A stretch of DNA of 64,000 nucleotides from an uncultured Candidatus Cenarchaeum sp. Its GTDB lineage: Archaea; Thermoproteota; Nitrososphaeria; Nitrososphaerales; Nitrosopumilaceae. The position numbers and the translations under genes were made by a program. Shown one piece after another: positions 16,543-26,356 of the stretch. Where the stretch lies: assembly GCA_958295735.1 (NCBI GenBank), contig OY282369.1, positions 1,596,161 to 1,660,160 on the forward strand, in the 5' to 3' direction. Positions within the stretch are counted from its first letter, which is position 1; each line of letters opens with the position of its first letter. A model generated the notes under the pieces. It searched no databases. It saw nothing but the letters and a program-made list of their open reading frames with translations, and had not been told where the DNA came from.

Positions 16543-16595
16543 ACGAATCCGGATAAACGAAAGCGCTTTCGCGCCGGCGGCATCCCCTCCCCGCC
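16543..16595 (-). repeat. Dispersed intergenic repeat, copy 3
   Basis: On the minus strand it reads CGCCGGCGCGAAAGCGCTTT then CGTTTATCCGGATTCG, matching the left half of the family. It lies between the ArdC-like gene and the promoter of the giant secreted protein. Confidence 0.6.
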
Positions 16596-16636
16596 CGCCG
16601 CTCCACCTTATTACGTAGCACTGCGGCTTTTCCCGC

Positions 16637-19600
16637 ATGCCCGCGCGTGATCCGGCCGGATCGCCGCCGCGCCGCCCCGCGCTCCGGCTGCCCGTCGCCG
16701 TCGCCGCTTCCGCCGTCGCCGTCGCCGTCGCGGCGGCCGTCCTGGCCGCGCCGCTGCCCCAGCATGCCGCGGCCTGGCCGGAGGCCGCCGCCGCGTGCGG
16801 CGCGGGGCAGGCGCCGCCGGATCCGGCATGCGCCGCGGGCCCGCCCGCCGCGGCCCCCGGGGAAGGGCGGCCGGACGGCGCCGCCGCCGGCCGGCAGGAG
16901 CGGCGGCCGCCGGAGGCCGCGCCCTACGCCTCGTCCGGGTACGCGGAACTTCCCAACCCGTCCAACACGACGATCTCCGTGCATTCCCGGCCGTACGCGG
17001 GCGAGCCTCTCGGCGTGGTTCTCACGACCACGCTTCCCCCGGCCGTGGCCATGATGCACGGGAACGGCAGCATGGGCGTGTTCGAGTTCCCGGACGGGCA
17101 CGAGGACGCGGGGGACACCTCGGTGCACGTGCTGTTCGGCGGGGACGTCGCGGTGCTCTCCTCGGATCCGGCCCTCGGCGCGCCGTCGCGCGGGGAGGCA
17201 GGCGGGAGCGCGTACACGGAGATCGGGGGGACGCTGGCGGCGACGCCCGGCCGGGAGTACCGGTTCGAGTTCACGGTGCTTCCCGCCGAGGAGGGCGTCA
17301 CCGTGATCGACGCGGCGGGGTTCCTGCGCGGGGCCGCCCGGCTTGTGCTGGACGTGGCGCCGGCCGCCGGCCGGGGCGCCGCGGGGCACCCGCAGTCGGC
17401 CGCCGCGCCGGATCCGCCGGGACGGGCGGGCCCGCCGGCCGGGGAGCCGCGGGGCGGCCGGAGCCTGGGGGACGAGATCAGGGCGGCCGCTGCGGCGCCC
17501 CTCGCCCCCGCGCCCGCCGGCGCCGGCTACGCGATCCCCGCGGGAGGCTGGGCGTGGAGCGATCCCGGCGCGGCGGATGCGGGAACGGGGGATCTCGTGC
17601 TGTTCGGGCAGATCCGGCTGGAGCTCCCGTACTCCGACTCGATGGGGCCCGCGCGCGGCCTGCTCGTGTGTGCCGTCGACGTGGGCGCGGGAAGCCGCCG
17701 CGGGGCGCCGATGAGCTACGCGGACGGGACGGACGCGTGCGCGCGGACCGACGAGCACGGCCTGTACGTGCTCGGGCCCCTCAACGCGACCGATCCCGAC
17801 GGGGACGGGACGGGGCCGGACCCGGGCATCCTCGCGTACTCGTACGGCGGCGGGGTGTCCGTCAGGAACAAGACGGGGTGGACGTACCACGAGGCAGCCG
17901 GGCACTACCTGCAGGATCGCGCGGCCGGGATCGCGCGCCTCGACATGGACTTGGGGACGCCCGAGATGAACGGGGCCGCCAGGATAGTGGATGCCGTGTC
18001 GGACGCGGAGGCCTTTTTCGAGGGGGAACTGGGGGCGGAGATCCCGCCGGTCACCGTATACTGGCAGTACGGCGAGCGCATCATGGACGCCTGGCCGGAT
18101 CGCGCCGGCGGCCGCGCCAGCCACGCGTTCTACGTGCCGTTCCACTCCGAGATTTTCCTCGACGGGCTGGACGCCGTCAGGGCGACGGGCGACGTGTCGG
18201 AGAGCAGGTATGTAATCCAGCACGAGTACGGCCACCACGCGCACAGCCACCTGGGGGGGACGCCCGAGGGCTGCGCGCACGCCTTCAGGACGAAGGTCTC
18301 CCCGGGCTGCGCGTTCGGCGAGGGCCTCGCCTACTTTGTCCCGCACGTGGTGGACGGCGCCCCGGAGCTGCGCGAGTACGAGAACACGTACGTCGACATG
18401 GAGCGCGAGCTGCGGCGCGCGGGGGAGGGCATCCAGTTCCTGTTCGACTACTCGGGCTCCCTCGACAGGCAGACGGAGATACAGGTGGCGGGGGCGCTCT
18501 GGGACGTCCACGACGAGCCGGCGGACGGGATCCACGACCGCAGGAGGACGCTGGCCGGCGGGACGGTGGTGGCGGAGGGGGGAATACTGGACGACCTGCA
18601 CGTGGGGGCCGGCGAGATCGTCCGCATCGTGCGGGACGGCCCGCAGAACGCCGAGCAGTTCTACGCGAGGTGGGAGAAGGAGGAGGGGCTCGGGAGCATG
18701 GAAAGCATAATGGACCTGCACCGGATGCGGTTCGGACCCCCGGATCTCCCGGTGTTCGCCGCGGTCCCGGCCGTGGAGGTGGACTACACGGGCGAGGCCT
18801 CGGTGCCCGTGGCCGCCGCCGCCCCGGGGGGCGCCGGCGTGTCGCTGGACGCGCGCCAGGGGTTCGAGAACGAGCGCGGGTACGAGTACGGCGGGGCGTT
18901 CGTGGACGACGGCGGGAACGGCGCGGGGACGCTGGTCCTGCGCCCCGCCCGGGCCGACGTGGGGGAAGGCTTCGTGGTGGTGCGCGCCTCCTCCCCGGGG
19001 GGGAGCGAGCTGGCCCGCGTCGGCGTCACGGTGGGGGAGCCCCCCAAGTGGGCGCCCGTCCAGCTGAACTCCACCTTCGACAGGGGATTCGCCGACTGGA
19101 CGCCGGACTGGGGCGACGTCGGCAGGTGGAGGCTCGCCCCGGACGGCGGCTCGCCCTCTCCCCCCGGCCTCGTGTTCAGGGCCGGGGCGGAGAGCAACGT
19201 GACCCTGGATCGCGGCATAGACGTGACCGCGTACGGCTCGGCCGTCTTGGGGCTGTCCCGCAGCTCGCCGCCCCTGGAGCCGGGCTCGTACCTGAGGGCC
19301 TACGCCTCGGACGGCGCGGGCCCGTGGGCGCTGCTGGAGGAGTGGGGCGCGGGAAACGCGACGGGCGGGTTCCGGCAGGAGGCGGTCCCGCTGCCGGCCG
19401 GCCTGATGGATGCGGAGAGCCTCGTAGTCAGGCTCGCGGCCAGGGGCCTGCCCGCCGACCCCTCGCGCGAGTTCAGCGTGCTCATAGACAACGTGACCGT
19501 CACCGGCGCGCGCGGCGGGGGCCCCGCGATCGAGGCGCCCGGCGACGCGGCGGTGGAGGCGGAGTCGCCGGCCGGCGCCGCCGCGGACATCGGCACGCCG

Positions 19601-22213
19601 AGGACGGATCCCGCGGCCCTGGCCGTGGCCCGCGAGCCGCCGGGGCCCCTCCCCCTGGGGACCACCGCGGTGACGTGGACCGCCACGGACGAGGCGACCG
19701 GCGAGTCGGACAGCGACACGCAGCTGGTGGACGTGGTGGACACGACGCCGCCCTCGGTGACGCCGCCGGCGGACTATGCCGTGCGCGCCGCCGGCGCCGC
19801 GGTCTCGCTGTCCGCCAACGACTACTGCGGCGCCTCCGCGGAGGACGCGGTATCGGGCACCATACTGCTGCACACGCCCACCGCGGCCCTGCCCGTGGGG
19901 GAGACCTCGGAGGTGACGTGGCTGGCCCTCGACCGCTCGGGCAACCACGGGACGGCCGTGCAGCGCGTGGCGGTGGAGCGGTCGGGCGTCCCGCGCGTCC
20001 CCGCGTCGGCGGTTGCGGTGTGGGCGGAACCCGGCGCGGAGCAGGGCCCCGCGGCCGTGCACGTGGGGTTCTCGCATCCCGTGGTCCTGACCGCCGCCAT
20101 GTCCGGGGAGGCGCCGGGCTCCCTCCTGCCGTCCCTTGAAATGGCCGGCGGCGGGAAGGCGGAGTACGAGTCGGGAAACGGGACGGCCCGCCTCACATTC
20201 TCGTACGCGGCCCGGCCCGGCGAGGGGGCGCCAGACTACGCCGGCCCGCACGCGCTGGGCGGCCCGTGCACGATACGGAGCGCGGCCGACAACCGCGGGG
20301 CCGATGCGGAGCTGCCCGACCCCGGCCCGCCCGGCCTTCCCGGCCCGCCGGACGCCCCGCGCGTGGCGGGGGTCTACTCCGACATGGCCGCGGGCGTGTA
20401 CGGCGAGGGCAGTGCCATAGCGGTGCGGGTGAACTTTTCGGATGCCGTCGCGGTGGGCGGCTCGCCCTCCTTGCTGCTGGAGGCAGGCCCGCCGGGGGCC
20501 GCCGCCGCGTACGCGAACGGCTCCGGCACGCGCTCGCTCGCGTTCGAGTATACGGTGCGGGCCGCCGACGCCGCCGCCGACCTGGACTATTCCGGGACGG
20601 GGGCGCTGGTGCTCAACGGCGGCTCCGTAGCCTCCCCGTGGGGGGCCGCCGCCGACCTCACACTGCCGGATCCGGCAGCCGAGCCGGGCCTCCTGGCCGG
20701 GCCGGGCGGAATCACACTGGGCACAAAGCCGCACGCGCGCGTGGGCGTGTTCGCGGGCGGCCCTGGCGACCCGGCGGCCGCGGCGGCGCGGCTGGGGGCC
20801 GCCGCCTTCAACGGCCGGTCGGCGGAGCGGGGATACGCGGCGTTCGTCGACGTCTCCGAGCACGCGCTGCCCGCGGGGGCGCCCGCGCGGGAGGCCGAGG
20901 CGGCCCTGCGGGAAGCGCACGACGGCGGGCGGGGGCCCGTGCTGTACGTGGGCCCGGCCTCGGATGCCGCGCTGCGCGGCATGGCCGGATACGCGGCGGA
21001 GAACGGGATCACCCTGGTGTCGCACTCGTCCGCGGCGCGCTCGCTGGCCGCCGGAGGGGACGGCATATTCCGGCTGGAGCCGGGAGCGGCGCACATGGCC
21101 ATGGCCCTCGCCCGCATGGTGGCGGACGGCGGGTTCGGCGCGGCAGTGCCCGTGGTGCAGGCGGACCTGTACGGACCGGGGTACGGCCTGCTGGAGCCGC
21201 TCGCGTCCGGCCTCGCGGGGGCCGGCATACCGGCAGGGCGGCCCGTCGAGTTCCTGGAAGGGGACTGGGCCGCCGCCGCGGAATCCATAAAGGCCGCCGT
21301 GCTGGCCGCCGGCGGGGAAGGAACGGCCAGGAACGTGGCCGTCATATACGCGGGCTCGGACTCGGCGCTCGCGGCCATCGCCGGGAACACGGGCGCGGGC
21401 AGCCCCGTGCGGGAGAGGTCGGCGTGGTTCGCGGCGGGCGGCGGGGTGGCCGCGTCCCCCCTCGTGCTGTCGGATGCGGCGGCGCTGGAGATGGCCAGGG
21501 ACGTGAGGCTGGCCGCGGTGCAGTTCGCCGTGGAGCGTAACGACATAACGGACGAGATAGACGGCGCCGCCGACGGCGCCTCCGCCGCATCGTCCACGCC
21601 GGCGTACGCCGCGTACGAGGCCGCGCGCATACTCGGCAGGGCCCTGGCGCTGGCCGGGGGCGATCCGTCGGGGGCGGGAGCGCGCGTGGCGAGGGCGGCC
21701 GACTTGGACGGCGGCCCGCTCGGCCGCATGAGCCTGGACAGTTCGGGAGACCTGCGGCTGCCCATAACGTACGGCGCGTGGTCGGTCTCGAGCGAGTCGG
21801 CAAAGTGGGAGCGGGCCCCCGACCTGCTCCGCGGCATGGACATGTGCGGCATCGCGATGGAAAAGTCGTCGCTCGCCCTGCCCAGCGTGTCCCCGGGGCG
21901 GGCAAGCGGGCCGGCGCGGCAGACCATCACCAACACGGGGACGGTCCCGCTGCCGGGCGTAACCATAAGCGCCACCGACTGGGATCTGCGCGGGAGCGGC
22001 GGCTCCGGGCCCGGGGCCACGCTGCCGTCCTCGCTCACGGAGATATCCGTGGAATCGGCGGGCTTCGCCCCGCTGGCGAACGGGACAGCCATACTGAACG
22101 GGACGCTGCCGGGCGACAGCGCGGGAATCGACTTCCGGATAAACCTCGCCGGGGTCCCCACGCTTGAGGCCGACTACATGGCGCAGACCGTCACGTACGG
22201 GGTGAACTGCTAG
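16637..22213 (+). CDS. Giant secreted fusion: gluzincin-like metallopeptidase, beta-sandwich repeats, HYR-like domain and PBP1 ligand-binding domain
   Basis: 1858 residues from ATG 16637 (TATA-like CTTATTACG about 27 nt upstream). It has an N-terminal signal peptide (VAVAASAVAVAVAAAVLAAP). A metallopeptidase-like module has HEYGHH at residues 529-534 and GEGLAYF with Glu at 562, the HExxH...E layout of gluzincins. A jelly-roll-like segment (about 810-960) follows, then an HYR-like domain (about 1030-1115, ending WLALDRSGNHGTAVQ). Two cadherin/SwmB-like beta domains come next (about 1120-1240 and 1250-1360, the second with VAGVYSDMAAGVYGEGSAI). A periplasmic-binding type I domain (about 1367-1725: GVFAGG, VLYVGPASD, GITLVSHSSAA, VAVIYAGSDSA) is followed by a short beta domain with no C-terminal anchor. 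The chain probably acts outside the cell as a combined protease and sensor or scavenger. Confidence 0.8.
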   Translation: MPARDPAGSPPRRPALRLPVAVAASAVAVAVAAAVLAAPLPQHAAAWPEAAAACGAGQAPPDPACAAGPPAAAPGEGRPDGAAAGRQERRPPEAAPYASSGYAELPNPSNTTISVHSRPYAGEPLGVVLTTTLPPAVAMMHGNGSMGVFEFPDGHEDAGDTSVHVLFGGDVAVLSSDPALGAPSRGEAGGSAYTEIGGTLAATPGREYRFEFTVLPAEEGVTVIDAAGFLRGAARLVLDVAPAAGRGAAGHPQSAAAPDPPGRAGPPAGEPRGGRSLGDEIRAAAAAPLAPAPAGAGYAIPAGGWAWSDPGAADAGTGDLVLFGQIRLELPYSDSMGPARGLLVCAVDVGAGSRRGAPMSYADGTDACARTDEHGLYVLGPLNATDPDGDGTGPDPGILAYSYGGGVSVRNKTGWTYHEAAGHYLQDRAAGIARLDMDLGTPEMNGAARIVDAVSDAEAFFEGELGAEIPPVTVYWQYGERIMDAWPDRAGGRASHAFYVPFHSEIFLDGLDAVRATGDVSESRYVIQHEYGHHAHSHLGGTPEGCAHAFRTKVSPGCAFGEGLAYFVPHVVDGAPELREYENTYVDMERELRRAGEGIQFLFDYSGSLDRQTEIQVAGALWDVHDEPADGIHDRRRTLAGGTVVAEGGILDDLHVGAGEIVRIVRDGPQNAEQFYARWEKEEGLGSMESIMDLHRMRFGPPDLPVFAAVPAVEVDYTGEASVPVAAAAPGGAGVSLDARQGFENERGYEYGGAFVDDGGNGAGTLVLRPARADVGEGFVVVRASSPGGSELARVGVTVGEPPKWAPVQLNSTFDRGFADWTPDWGDVGRWRLAPDGGSPSPPGLVFRAGAESNVTLDRGIDVTAYGSAVLGLSRSSPPLEPGSYLRAYASDGAGPWALLEEWGAGNATGGFRQEAVPLPAGLMDAESLVVRLAARGLPADPSREFSVLIDNVTVTGARGGGPAIEAPGDAAVEAESPAGAAADIGTPRTDPAALAVAREPPGPLPLGTTAVTWTATDEATGESDSDTQLVDVVDTTPPSVTPPADYAVRAAGAAVSLSANDYCGASAEDAVSGTILLHTPTAALPVGETSEVTWLALDRSGNHGTAVQRVAVERSGVPRVPASAVAVWAEPGAEQGPAAVHVGFSHPVVLTAAMSGEAPGSLLPSLEMAGGGKAEYESGNGTARLTFSYAARPGEGAPDYAGPHALGGPCTIRSAADNRGADAELPDPGPPGLPGPPDAPRVAGVYSDMAAGVYGEGSAIAVRVNFSDAVAVGGSPSLLLEAGPPGAAAAYANGSGTRSLAFEYTVRAADAAADLDYSGTGALVLNGGSVASPWGAAADLTLPDPAAEPGLLAGPGGITLGTKPHARVGVFAGGPGDPAAAAARLGAAAFNGRSAERGYAAFVDVSEHALPAGAPAREAEAALREAHDGGRGPVLYVGPASDAALRGMAGYAAENGITLVSHSSAARSLAAGGDGIFRLEPGAAHMAMALARMVADGGFGAAVPVVQADLYGPGYGLLEPLASGLAGAGIPAGRPVEFLEGDWAAAAESIKAAVLAAGGEGTARNVAVIYAGSDSALAAIAGNTGAGSPVRERSAWFAAGGGVAASPLVLSDAAALEMARDVRLAAVQFAVERNDITDEIDGAADGASAASSTPAYAAYEAARILGRALALAGGDPSGAGARVARAADLDGGPLGRMSLDSSGDLRLPITYGAWSVSSESAKWERAPDLLRGMDMCGIAMEKSSLALPSVSPGRASGPARQTITNTGTVPLPGVTISATDWDLRGSGGSGPGATLPSSLTEISVESAGFAPLANGTAILNGTLPGDSAGIDFRINLAGVPTLEADYMAQTVTYGVNC

Positions 22214-22267
22214 GCGAGGTGGAACGGGGCCGGCCTCCCGCTCGCAAGACTGCGGGCTGGCGCATGG

Positions 22268-22345
22268 TGGCGCCCTCGGCGGGATTTGAACCCGCGTCTC
22301 AGCCGTGACAGGGCCGAATTCTAGACCGGGCTATACTACAAGGGC
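22268..22345 (-). tRNA. tRNA-Asp (GTC)
   Basis: On the minus strand the acceptor GCCCTTG pairs with CGAGGGC. The anticodon stem CGGCC/GGCTG carries loop CTGTCAC (anticodon GTC). The T arm is GCGGG-TTCAAAT-CCCGC. The discriminator is G, as expected for Asp. CCA is encoded at 22268-22270, unlike the three other tRNAs here. Confidence 0.92.
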
Positions 22346-22444
22346 GCAACGAGGCGCCGGGGCGGGCCCGATTTAAATCTTTGATCCGGTTCTGCGTATG
22401 AGGCGTTATTGTGTTGTATGAAAACCACGTCACATGTTCGTTCA

Positions 22445-23190
22445 TGCCCTCCTCATCCAGCGAGGGTTGCTCTTGATCGCATTCGTGGCTTTCTTGGAGG
22501 CGAACGCCTTGAGTGGAGTCTCCAAATTGGGGGTGTCTAGCGAGCAGTGGAGCCTTTGTTCGTTGTAAAAACGCAACAAATTCTTACAGGCATTCGTAGT
22601 GCTTGATCTCCGCCTCCGTGGTTTCGAAGAACCTCTCCAGCTTTCCGTTGGTCTGCGGGTGGCAGGGGCGGCCGCTTGTCAGATCAATGCAGCCGGCCAG
22701 CGGCTCGCTCGAACGCGGTCGGTTGCGACGATCATTGGGGCGCCTTCCTGCCGCCCTTTTTGTGGCCTCCCCGGCCCACGAAGCACGAGCCGTTGTCTGA
22801 CAGCATCGCCGCGGGCGCGCCGAACTGCTTCGCGGCCTAGCGCAACGCGACCACCGCGTTCTTCGAAGTTGCTTCCCCAAACACGCTCGCCCCCGTCGCG
22901 CATCGGGGCGAATCGCCGAGATATGCGACTAGATTTAGGCTCTTAAAGCGCGAATCCTTCTCGTGCCAGCCTGCATGCTGCATGGTGTTGGAGTAGCGCC
23001 TCTCAAAACGGGCTCATTTCTTGCGCCCCGGCTCGGCCGGTGACGGCACCACCAGTACGCAGTCATTTATGATCTTGCAGGCCTTGTCGCAGCTTGTGGC
23101 GTGATCGACCCTCAGTGCATTGGCGGCGTGCCAGATGCCCGCACGCATCTTCCTGCGCTGTTGCGCCACCAGCTCAGTCTCCTGCAATTA
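22445..23190 (-). pseudogene. Integrase-core (rve) transposase, C-terminal part, broken
   Basis: Reading leftward, shifting frames give RRYSNTMQHAGW, then an SVFGEATSKNAVVAL segment, MLSDNGSCF (second catalytic Asp), HPQTNGKLERFFETTEAEI (catalytic Glu) and a YNEQRLHCSLDTPNLETPL tail. Frameshifts and an in-frame stop interrupt it. It is clearly related to the intact transposase at 38259-39341 (YSNTMWHADY, ILTDHGSQF, HPQTNGKLERFHGE). Confidence 0.8.
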
Positions 23191-23329
23191 TAGTGAATGA
23201 AATATGAAAAGATGTCAATTTTTGCCGATTATTAGTGCACATTAACTCTCCATTCCTTTCAAGCACGGCGATGGCGCGAACGAAGCCCCTCAAGGCGAAG
23301 GCGGGACAAGAGTTACTGCGAACACTAGA

Positions 23330-24667
23330 ATGAAATACCTAGAAAATCTCTACAAAGAGGAGAAGAACACCAGGAAACGCCACAGGCTGCGTGCGTACAT
23401 GTACAGGAAGGAAGGCATGACGCTGGAAGGCATCTCGGACAACCTGAAGCGAACCCCGTCCACCACACACAACTAGATGGTGCGTTCCCGGGATGAGAGC
23501 ATACGCGCGAGGCACGAGCGCGAAGGGCGCGGCCGGGAGTGCTTCCTGGACGAAGATCAGCGCAAGCAGCTCGCGGCGGACATTAAGAAGAGCTAGGAAC
23601 ATTCCAGATTCGAGTCCGGCGCGTGGAATTCCACTTTCGCCTGCGGGCATGTCAAGGAAAAGTTCGGCGGAGTACATCCCGATAGGGATGCAGTGCCTCG
23701 TCACGAGGCCGGGATTTTCGCGGGAGAAGGAGCACCCGAAGAATCCCGGAGCGGCATCTAAGAAGCAGGAGGAGTCTAGGGAGAGCGCGGAGCGACTCGT
23801 GAACGAAATGGCGAGAAAGGGCTTCAGAGCCATGGCGGGCGACGAGGCTGGTCTCTAGAACCCCCGAACAGGCCCGGCTACGAGTGGTTCTGGCGCGCCA
23901 AGGCCGCCGTCTCCCCGCCATGCCTGACGAGGGGGAGAAAGTACGCCTTCGAGGTCCTGGCCGACGGCATGTTCTACTGCACGTTCCACGACGAGCCGAA
24001 CGACGACAACTACATTGACATTGACATTGACTTTCTGGGGGGCGTCTACAAGAAATTTGGCATGGTGGTGATATTCGTCGACAGCGCTCCGTGCCACGAG
24101 TCCGCGAAGGCCGGGAGGTTCTTGTAAGAGCGTAGTGGAGAGGTAGTCCCGGAGCACCTGCCGCCGCACACCCCGGAGCACCTGCCGCCGCACACCCCGG
24201 AGCACCTGCCGCCGCACACCCCGGAGCACCTGCCGCCGCACACCCCGGAGCACCTGCCGCCGCACACCCCGGAGCACCTGCCGCCGCACACCCCGGAGCA
24301 CCTGCCGCCGCACACCCCGGAGCACCTGCCGCCGCACACCCCGGAGCACCTGCCGCCGCACACCCCGGAGCACCTGCCGCCGCACACCCCGGAGCACCTG
24401 CCGCCGCACACCCCGGAGCACCTGCCGCCGCACACCCCGGAGCACCTGCCGCCGCACACCCCGGAGCACCTGCCGCCGCACACCCCGGAGCACCTGCCGC
24501 CGCACACCCCGGAGCTGAACCTCGTCGAGGTACGGTGGAGGGCGATCAAGCACGCGCTTTCCAACAAGATCTACGAGTCGGTCAGCGAGATGACGCGATC
24601 TGTGCGCGCGATGTTCCGCAAGAAGGAGATCGCGCCCGTCAAGATGTTTGACTACCTGATCTGCTGA
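23330..24667 (+). pseudogene. IS630-family transposase, broken, with an amplified catalytic motif
   Basis: Starting MKYLENLYKEEKNTRKRHRL, the plus strand shows an HTH region (MYRKEGMTLEGISDNLKRTPS), stops at several points, a VIFVDSAPCHESA segment equivalent to the LDNASYH Asp motif of the intact IS630 transposase at 34421-35461, and the end LNLVEVRWRAIKHALSNKIYE. Between the last two lie 15 copies of PEHLPPHT, an amplification of the normal LPPYTPELNPVE motif. Several stop codons and frameshifts make it non-functional. Confidence 0.85.
24148..24507 (+). repeat. 24-bp tandem repeat, 15 copies, inside the IS630-like pseudogene
   Basis: Unit CCCGGAGCACCTGCCGCCGC plus ACAC, 15 contiguous, essentially identical copies. 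Each adds PEHLPPHT next to the catalytic Glu motif of a dead transposase, so selection for protein function cannot explain its expansion. Confidence 0.97.
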
Positions 24668-25273
24668 CCGCGGTATCCCGCCGCGGTGCCCGTTTCACGC
24701 GTGCACGCGTACCACTGCGCTCCCCCCGCCTCCTTTGCGGCGCCTCGGGCCGCTTCGCGCCCTGCAACAGGCGGAAAAATCGATCTGCCCCTCTTGCCCC
24801 CGCGCCCGGTTTGCCGCCGTTGCGTGCCTGACCGGCGCCCGCCGTGCATTCAGGCCAAGGACTACCAAGCATTACATTTTTTCAATAGGATTACTATGCT
24901 TGGTGATCTGCGTGGGGGGCTTGTCAGGTAGGCGAATTGTGGGTGGCTTACCCGTACGCCCGTATTTCGCGGGCAACCTCTGTATGTTCTTTGGGGTCAC
25001 CTTGATCTCTGGCATCTCGGACGTCTTGCGCCCCTTCTTGTGTTGCCTTGTTGCGTATTTGATCTGCCTGTCGGTCAGGGAGCCTGCCATCCTCTGTGAC
25101 TAGCATAGCCTAGAAAAACCGCTCGCTGGCCGCCTAGAGTTAGGTCGACCTAATTTTCACACAACACAACCCAAAACAGATCATGAAAACTTTTTAAAGG
25201 CTCTATAAGATACTTTTTTTGAAGAAAAACATACTGCCAAATAACATTTATACACGGCTAACGAGAAACAGAC
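24668..25273. other. IS remnant and start of the AT-rich island
   Basis: Holds a transposase HTH fragment on the minus strand, the right inverted end of the degenerate IS (25154-25169), and the promoter of dndB (TATA-like ATTTATAC at 25246-25253). Base composition switches from GC-rich to AT-rich across this stretch. Confidence 0.6.
24872..25090 (-). pseudogene. Transposase N-terminal helix-turn-helix fragment
   Basis: 72 residues reading LTDRQIKYATRQHKKGRKTS, then an IKVTPKNIQRLPAKYGRTGKPPT segment. This is the N-terminal HTH and linker of an integrase-type archaeal transposase (compare RRKGEMTDAQIAQTMKVSAS in the intact copy near 38400). The catalytic half lies about 1.7 kb away at 22445-23190 on the same strand. 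Confidence 0.65.
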
Positions 25274-26356
25274 ATGGGTGGAACCACAAACCAAGGAGAG
25301 GTTCATGGATTTGATGCCATTCGCGGTATCCAGGGGAGGCGAGAGTACTTTGTAGTCACCTGCCCGCTAAAAACACTACCTGCGCTATTCAAGCTCGGAG
25401 AGTCATACTTGACGCCCAAGCAACGAGCTCAACGGAAAATGAGAGGGACCCGCATTCCGGCAATCAAATCATACATACTAGACAACCCTGCCGAATACCT
25501 GTTCTCGTCGGTAACGGCCTCGGTTGACGGCGAGATGAGATTTGAACCTGCACCGCACCTAGGCCCAGATGGTAAGATGGGACGCTTATACATAGACATG
25601 AATGCCAGGATGCTGTTGAACGACGGTCAACACAGATGCAAGGCGATAGATGAGGCGCTGTCTGAACGCCCGGATCTTGGCTCTGAATCGATCTCTATCG
25701 TGTTCTTTGAGGATAAAGGCTTACAAAAATGCCAGCAGATGTTTGCAGATCTTAACAAGAACGCTTCAAAGCCGTCAAAGTCGCTGAACATACTGTACGA
25801 CCGCAGGGATCCATACTCTAGTTTTATAGTAGAAATGACGGAAAATGTTGAGATTTTCAAGGACAGAGTAGACATGGAGAACACCACCATAGGCAAGAAC
25901 GCCACAGAGATGTTCACACTAGCAGGAATAGCAGATGCAACACGAAAGCTCTTGGGGAAAAACAAGATAAGGCGAATGCGCCAGGAACAAAAATCGCTCG
26001 CACTAGAATACTGGAAAACCGTAGCAGATAACATGCCAGACTGGCAACTCGTGATCGATGGGGATGCCACACCAAACGATCTACGGGCGAATTTCGTTCA
26101 CACCAATACTAACTGCCTCTACTCGCTAGGGATAGCCGGTAAGGTGATCGTTGAAACATATCCCGACACTTGGAAGAGAGTGTTGCGACGCTTTCGCACA
26201 ATAGATTGGACTAGGGACAACAAGGCGTGGCAGGGCACGCTTCTGCAAGGCAAACATATGGTGAGAACCACGACAGGCACAGTCTTGGGTGCCATCGCCA
26301 TACTCAACGCATGCAATGTTAGAATACCACGGGGGATGGAGGCGCTACGGAATTGA
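25274..26356 (+). CDS. dndB: DNA phosphorothioation regulator DndB (DGQHR domain)
   Basis: 360 residues with the diagnostic MLLNDGQHRCKAIDEAL motif (DGQHR) and an IVFFEDKGLQKCQQMFADLN segment typical of DndB. In bacteria DndB represses the dnd operon and limits modification level; the DGQHR family also appears in other DNA-modification loci. ATG 25274 lies 25 nt after a TATA-like ATTTATAC. The stop overlaps the dndC start (TTGA), so the four dnd genes form one coupled operon. Composition is much more AT-rich than flanking genes, consistent with recent transfer. Confidence 0.88.
   Translation: MGGTTNQGEVHGFDAIRGIQGRREYFVVTCPLKTLPALFKLGESYLTPKQRAQRKMRGTRIPAIKSYILDNPAEYLFSSVTASVDGEMRFEPAPHLGPDGKMGRLYIDMNARMLLNDGQHRCKAIDEALSERPDLGSESISIVFFEDKGLQKCQQMFADLNKNASKPSKSLNILYDRRDPYSSFIVEMTENVEIFKDRVDMENTTIGKNATEMFTLAGIADATRKLLGKNKIRRMRQEQKSLALEYWKTVADNMPDWQLVIDGDATPNDLRANFVHTNTNCLYSLGIAGKVIVETYPDTWKRVLRRFRTIDWTRDNKAWQGTLLQGKHMVRTTTGTVLGAIAILNACNVRIPRGMEALRN

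Larger units (their letters stand above)
22409..25169 (-). mobile_element. Degenerate integrase-type insertion sequence, itself invaded by an IS630-like element
   Basis: Inverted ends TTGTGTTGTATGAAAA (22409-22424) and, on the opposite strand, TTGTGTTGTGTGAAAA (25154-25169) match at 15 of 16 positions. Inside, on the minus strand, lie an N-terminal transposase HTH fragment (right) and an integrase catalytic fragment (left). These are separated by a plus-strand IS630-like pseudogene, as expected if the second element inserted into the first. No target duplication is apparent. Confidence 0.65.

Noticed and set aside
15683-21094. 1803-residue open frame on the minus strand opposite the ArdC-like and giant secreted genes
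   Set aside because: It spans two unrelated plus-strand genes and an intergenic gap, is rich in Arg/Gly/Pro/His as expected for antisense of GC3-biased genes, and shows no domain. It is a composition artefact.
23855-24567. Two minus-strand repeat proteins (LRGVRRQV-type and CGGRCSGV-type)
   Set aside because: Both are translations of the 24-bp array in the antisense direction. The array lies in a broken plus-strand transposase.
25274-26356. Alternative reading of the DGQHR gene as part of a 7-deazaguanine (Dpd) modification locus
   Set aside because: DGQHR proteins occur there too, but dndC, dndD and dndE follow in the same operon and no dpdA or queuosine-pathway genes are present.
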